Origin: Deltaproteobacteria bacterium
GTDB taxonomy: Bacteria > Myxococcota_A > UBA9042
Direction of reading: 5' to 3'
Assembly: GCA_020632665.1 (NCBI GenBank)
Contig: JACKFC010000011.1
Location: forward strand, 79,967-143,966
DNA length: 64,000 nt
In this document: positions 61,723 through 64,000 of the stretch, piece by piece
How positions within the stretch are numbered: the stretch's first letter is position 1
Layout of the letters: each line of letters starts with the position of its first letter
The notes under the pieces: model-generated
The model's database searches: none
Told to the model about the DNA's origin: nothing
Seen by the model: only the letters and a program-made list of their open reading frames with translations
Translations under genes and position numbers: made by a program

Positions 61723-62712
61723 CTAGTTGGCCGACGGGAAGTAGGTGTCGAGTTCCTCGAGCAGCCGCTTGGCTTTCTGCCGCTCGACCTCTTGCTCGGC
61801 GGCGATGTCCGGCAGCTTGTTCTCCGCCTTGACGACGTGCTCGAGCATCACGCGGAACAGCCGGCGGCAGGCGTTCTCGGCACCTGCGGCGGCACCGGTC
61901 GCGCTGTCGGCGCGGCAGAACTTGGCCGACTCCGGCGTCTTCGCCTTGGCTTTGAGCGCGTAGAGCTCGGCGGTCAGGACGTAGGTGGCGAAATAGTCGC
62001 GGGCGCCGCGCATCGAAGCCTGGAAGTGGGCGAGCGAACGCGGCAGGTCGCCGGCCGGGAACGGCACCTTGGTGTAGTAGGCGCCGAGGTAGCGATCGGG
62101 GGCGTAGTAGAAATAATCCGGAGCCAGCTCGCGCAGCCGCGCCATGCTCTGGAAGATCATGTCCTTGTTGGCCAGCACCTCGAGCAGGTCCTTGGCGAGG
62201 CCGTATTTGCCGAGGTGGGTGGCGAACCAATAGAGCGCCGGCACCGAAGCGCGGTCGAGCACCGCCATCGCGTCGCCGAGCGGCGCGCCCGAGCAGATCC
62301 GCGAGCGGAACGCCGGGTTCACCGTCGCGAGCGCGGCAGCGGCGTGGCGCATGCCTTTTTCGAAGGCCTCGAGCTGGGCTTCGTCTTCCTCGGCGAAACG
62401 GTAGCGGCCATCGCCGATCAGGTAGTAGGCGCGGCTGAGCTTGACCCGCACTTCGGGCTGCGCCGCATTCGCTGCGAGGCTGCGCTCGTAGGCGGCGATG
62501 GCGAGATCGACCTGCTTGGCGTCTGCGCGCCGGGCGAACGCCGCGTCCCCTTCGGCCCGCGCCGCTTTGGCGACGGGGGCGTTGTCGCCCTTCACCCCAC
62601 CGTCACCCTCGCAGAGCGCACGAATCGCGATCCCGGAGAGCGCCGCGGCCGGGCTGGCCACGGCGAGGACGAGCAGGGTGCCGAGGGCTGTCGTCAAGGA
62701 ACGTAGGGACAT
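61723..62712 (-). CDS. tatT: TatT-type TRAP-associated helical repeat protein
   Basis: The 329-residue exported protein has a signal peptide (LGTLLVLAVASPAAALS) with no lipobox. An all-helical body follows, with TPR-like segments (QVDLAIAAYERSLAANAAQPEVRVKL with RAYYLIGDG, then PDYFYYAPDRYLGAYY). This pattern (YAPDRYLGAYY, AYYLIGDG) is that of TatT, the partner of TRAP binding proteins in TPR-associated TRAP transporters described from Treponema. It is expected to form a complex with DctP in the periplasm and take part in handing over a hydrophobic or organic acid ligand. Start ATG 62712 has AGAGG upstream. It is first in the TRAP operon. Confidence 0.85.
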   Translation of the reverse strand: MSLRSLTTALGTLLVLAVASPAAALSGIAIRALCEGDGGVKGDNAPVAKAARAEGDAAFARRADAKQVDLAIAAYERSLAANAAQPEVRVKLSRAYYLIGDGRYRFAEEDEAQLEAFEKGMRHAAAALATVNPAFRSRICSGAPLGDAMAVLDRASVPALYWFATHLGKYGLAKDLLEVLANKDMIFQSMARLRELAPDYFYYAPDRYLGAYYTKVPFPAGDLPRSLAHFQASMRGARDYFATYVLTAELYALKAKAKTPESAKFCRADSATGAAAGAENACRRLFRVMLEHVVKAENKLPDIAAEQEVERQKAKRLLEELDTYFPSAN

Positions 62713-62825
62713 GAAACCTCTTCGGACCGACCCGCCGCCGGAGGCAGCGCGGGCAAGGCCCTTCCGCAGGGAGTAACGTCGCCAGCGCCGTGCCGATTCG
62801 GCTGCGCGGCGGAGTGCATCGCGCG

Positions 62826-62854
62826 CGAGTGTAAGAGGGAGCCCCGAACGTGAC
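62826..62854 (-). promoter_or_regulatory. Promoter of the tatT-dctPQM operon
   Basis: Minus strand TTGTCA (62849-62854), 17 bases, TACACT (62826-62831). The start would be near 62819, giving a leader of about 107 bases before tatT. It sits between the tatT start and the stop of the upstream HD-like gene. Confidence 0.75.
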
Positions 62855-62881
62855 AAGAACGGAAGCGCCGAGCGGCCCGGA

Positions 62882-63415
62882 TCAATCGGCCGAAGCGTCG
62901 AGCATCGCTTCGAGCCAGGGGTCGTCGTGGAGCAGCGGCAGCACCTTCTCGCGGACGTCGTGCACCAGCGCCTCGCGGTCGAACGCGTCGGGCCACCGGT
63001 CGGCGGCGTCGAGGTGGTCGAGCCAGGCGGCACCGACGATCGCGCGTAGCTCGCGCGGCGCACGGGGCAGGCGCTTCCAGTAGGTATCCTCTTCCTTGCG
63101 GGTCGCCGGCACAGCGCGCATCCAGGGTGAGAGCATCCGCACCGACGCCGCCACGTCGCGACCGAAGACGGCCTCGAGCTGCGCCGGATCGACCTCGGCC
63201 CGCCACAGCACGCAATGCAGCAAGGCGACCTGCAGCACCCACGGCTCGTGCAACGCCGGGTCGGGATGGACCTCCGTGAGCCAACGCGCCACCGCCCGTG
63301 GATGGCTGACGAAGGGCTCGCCACAGGCAGCACCGAGCGACTCGACCCGCCACTGGCCGAGGTGGGCCAAGCCGGCGAAAGCGTCCGCCTTGCGGACCGG
63401 ATCCTTGCCGCTCAC
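62882..63415 (-). CDS. SpoT-like HD-domain protein, probably catalytically degenerate
   Basis: The 177-residue protein follows the layout of the (p)ppGpp hydrolase HD domain (SpoT/MESH1): FVSHPRAVARWLTEV (H39), then VALLHCVLWRAEVDPAQLEAVFG, and AAWLDHLDAADR (D133). In active enzymes the second motif is LLHDVVED. Here the HD pair is H67-C68 and the ED pair is lost (WR), so ppGpp hydrolysis is unlikely. It may bind a nucleotide or a protein instead. No synthetase domain is present. GTG 63415 overlaps the stop of the upstream peptidase gene by four bases. The functional call is inference from motif spacing. Confidence 0.65.
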   Translation of the reverse strand: MSGKDPVRKADAFAGLAHLGQWRVESLGAACGEPFVSHPRAVARWLTEVHPDPALHEPWVLQVALLHCVLWRAEVDPAQLEAVFGRDVAASVRMLSPWMRAVPATRKEEDTYWKRLPRAPRELRAIVGAAWLDHLDAADRWPDAFDREALVHDVREKVLPLLHDDPWLEAMLDASAD

Positions 63416-64000
63416 GACGCCGCCCCACTGCGCATCGCGTCGCCGTCGTCGTCTGCCTCGCCGTCTCCAGAGTTGCCGCCATCGCCGTCGTCACCGTCGG
63501 GGTCGTCGTCCGCGTCGTCGTCGGCTGCGGTCGGCGTGATCGGCGCTGGGGCGTCGACCACCTCGCCCTTCTCATCGAATTCGGGCCCGGTCTCCTCGTC
63601 CGCCTCGGGCGCGACCTGCGGCCTGGCCGGGGTCGGGCTGGGCGGCTTGCCGGGCATCTTGGTCGCCTCTGGCAGCCCGCCACGCGGGATCACCTCGACC
63701 GCGAAGCCGGAGCCGAGCGCTTCGAGCTGCGGCCGCAACTTCGCCGCGTCGCCGACGACGACGACGCACACGTCCTTCGGCGCCAGCACGGCCATGGCGG
63801 TGCGCACGGCCTTGCTGTCGACCTTTGCGAGCCGAGCCTCGAATCCGGCGATCCAATCGTCCGGCAGGCCGAGCGCGCGGGCCCGCAGCTGGGTCGCCAG
63901 GATCTCCGGCGCGGTCTCGGTCGACTGCCGTTGGCTGCCGCGGAGGTAGTCGCGGGCGAAGGCGATCTCACCGCGGGTCGCGCCGTCCTGCGCCGCGAGC
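63412..64000 (-). CDS. M16 family zinc peptidase, C-terminal part, cut by the window edge
   Basis: The visible 195 codons are the C-terminus of an M16 (insulinase-like) peptidase. FARDYLRGSQRQSTETA is a typical segment of the second M16 domain, followed by LGLPDDWIAGFEARL and CVVVVGDAAKLRPQLEALG. The catalytic HxxEH domain lies outside the window. After the fold ends, a tail of about 70 residues has a Pro-rich part and then an extremely acidic run (DDDADDDPDGDDGD). The reading frame is open to the window edge. It is translationally coupled to the HD-like gene by a GTGA overlap. Confidence 0.85.
   Translation of the reverse strand, partial: LAAQDGATRGEIAFARDYLRGSQRQSTETAPEILATQLRARALGLPDDWIAGFEARLAKVDSKAVRTAMAVLAPKDVCVVVVGDAAKLRPQLEALGSGFAVEVIPRGGLPEATKMPGKPPSPTPARPQVAPEADEETGPEFDEKGEVVDAPAPITPTAADDDADDDPDGDDGDGGNSGDGEADDDGDAMRSGAAS

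Noticed and set aside
61723..63333. A longer 536-residue version of TatT
   Set aside because: The extra N-terminal part is antisense-frame sequence over the HD-like gene. The signal peptide and ribosome binding site place the start at 62712.

Overview
This 64 kb window is about 70% G+C and densely coded, with 43 genes or gene fragments, no gap over 200 bases, and no rRNA, tRNA, IS element or CRISPR array visible. Several traits suggest a myxobacterium-like member of the Myxococcota (old Deltaproteobacteria), which is inference: many large lipoproteins with Asp-rich linkers, repeated C-[DN]-G-x-D-x-[DN]-C-[DN]-G modules and cysteine-rich CC...DC.DG..CT.D.C repeats, an FHA-type sigma-54 activator, and a TatT-type TRAP transporter. 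Housekeeping genes (hemF, serA-like, mpl, rpsA, glmM, pdxJ, nnr, mutY, uvrD/pcrA, rsmI, pyrG) are interleaved with lineage-specific surface genes.

Layout. 1-3.3 kb (minus): start of an unknown gene, hemF and a LolC/E-like permease. 3.3-17.1 kb (plus): a lipoprotein, a 3-phosphoglycerate-dehydrogenase-like enzyme, an AAA+ ATPase whose N-terminus looks like ribosomal protein S13, a small partner gene, two lipoproteins (one with nine DNDCDG repeats), mpl, and rpsA followed by a strong terminator. 17.2-20.5 kb: a lamin-tail lipoprotein, a HEAT-like lipoprotein and a small exported protein. 20.5-29.3 kb (minus): patatin, glmM, pdxJ, nnr and a giant Kelch-like lipoprotein, with ATGA overlaps. 29.4-40.3 kb (minus): an apparent eight-gene unit of a large Cys-rich lipoprotein, a HEAT protein, an OmpR/CpxA-type two-component pair, a polysaccharide deacetylase, a FadL-type barrel, an unknown membrane protein and mutY, converging on a PsiF-like gene that lacks a signal-peptide start. 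40.4-46.1 kb: two more paralogues of the Cys-rich lipoprotein, each with its own promoter. 46.2-52.5 kb: a beta-barrel protein, a GT39-type transferase, an FHA sigma-54 activator and a CPBP protein. 52.7-57.5 kb: UvrD/PcrA helicase, rsmI and pyrG. 57.6-62.7 kb: a complete TRAP operon tatT-dctP-dctQ-dctM with an unusual C-terminal extension on DctM. 62.9-64 kb: a degenerate SpoT-like HD protein and the C-terminus of an M16 peptidase.

A recurrent sigma-70-like promoter, TTG(A/T/C)C/A-N16-18-(T/C)AnnnT, can be read upstream of many genes. Two of these promoters lie so close to the ATG that the transcripts should be leaderless. The best candidates for something undescribed are the S13-like/AAA+ fusion, the DctM C-terminal domain, and the cell-envelope operon headed by a multi-domain Cys-rich lipoprotein.
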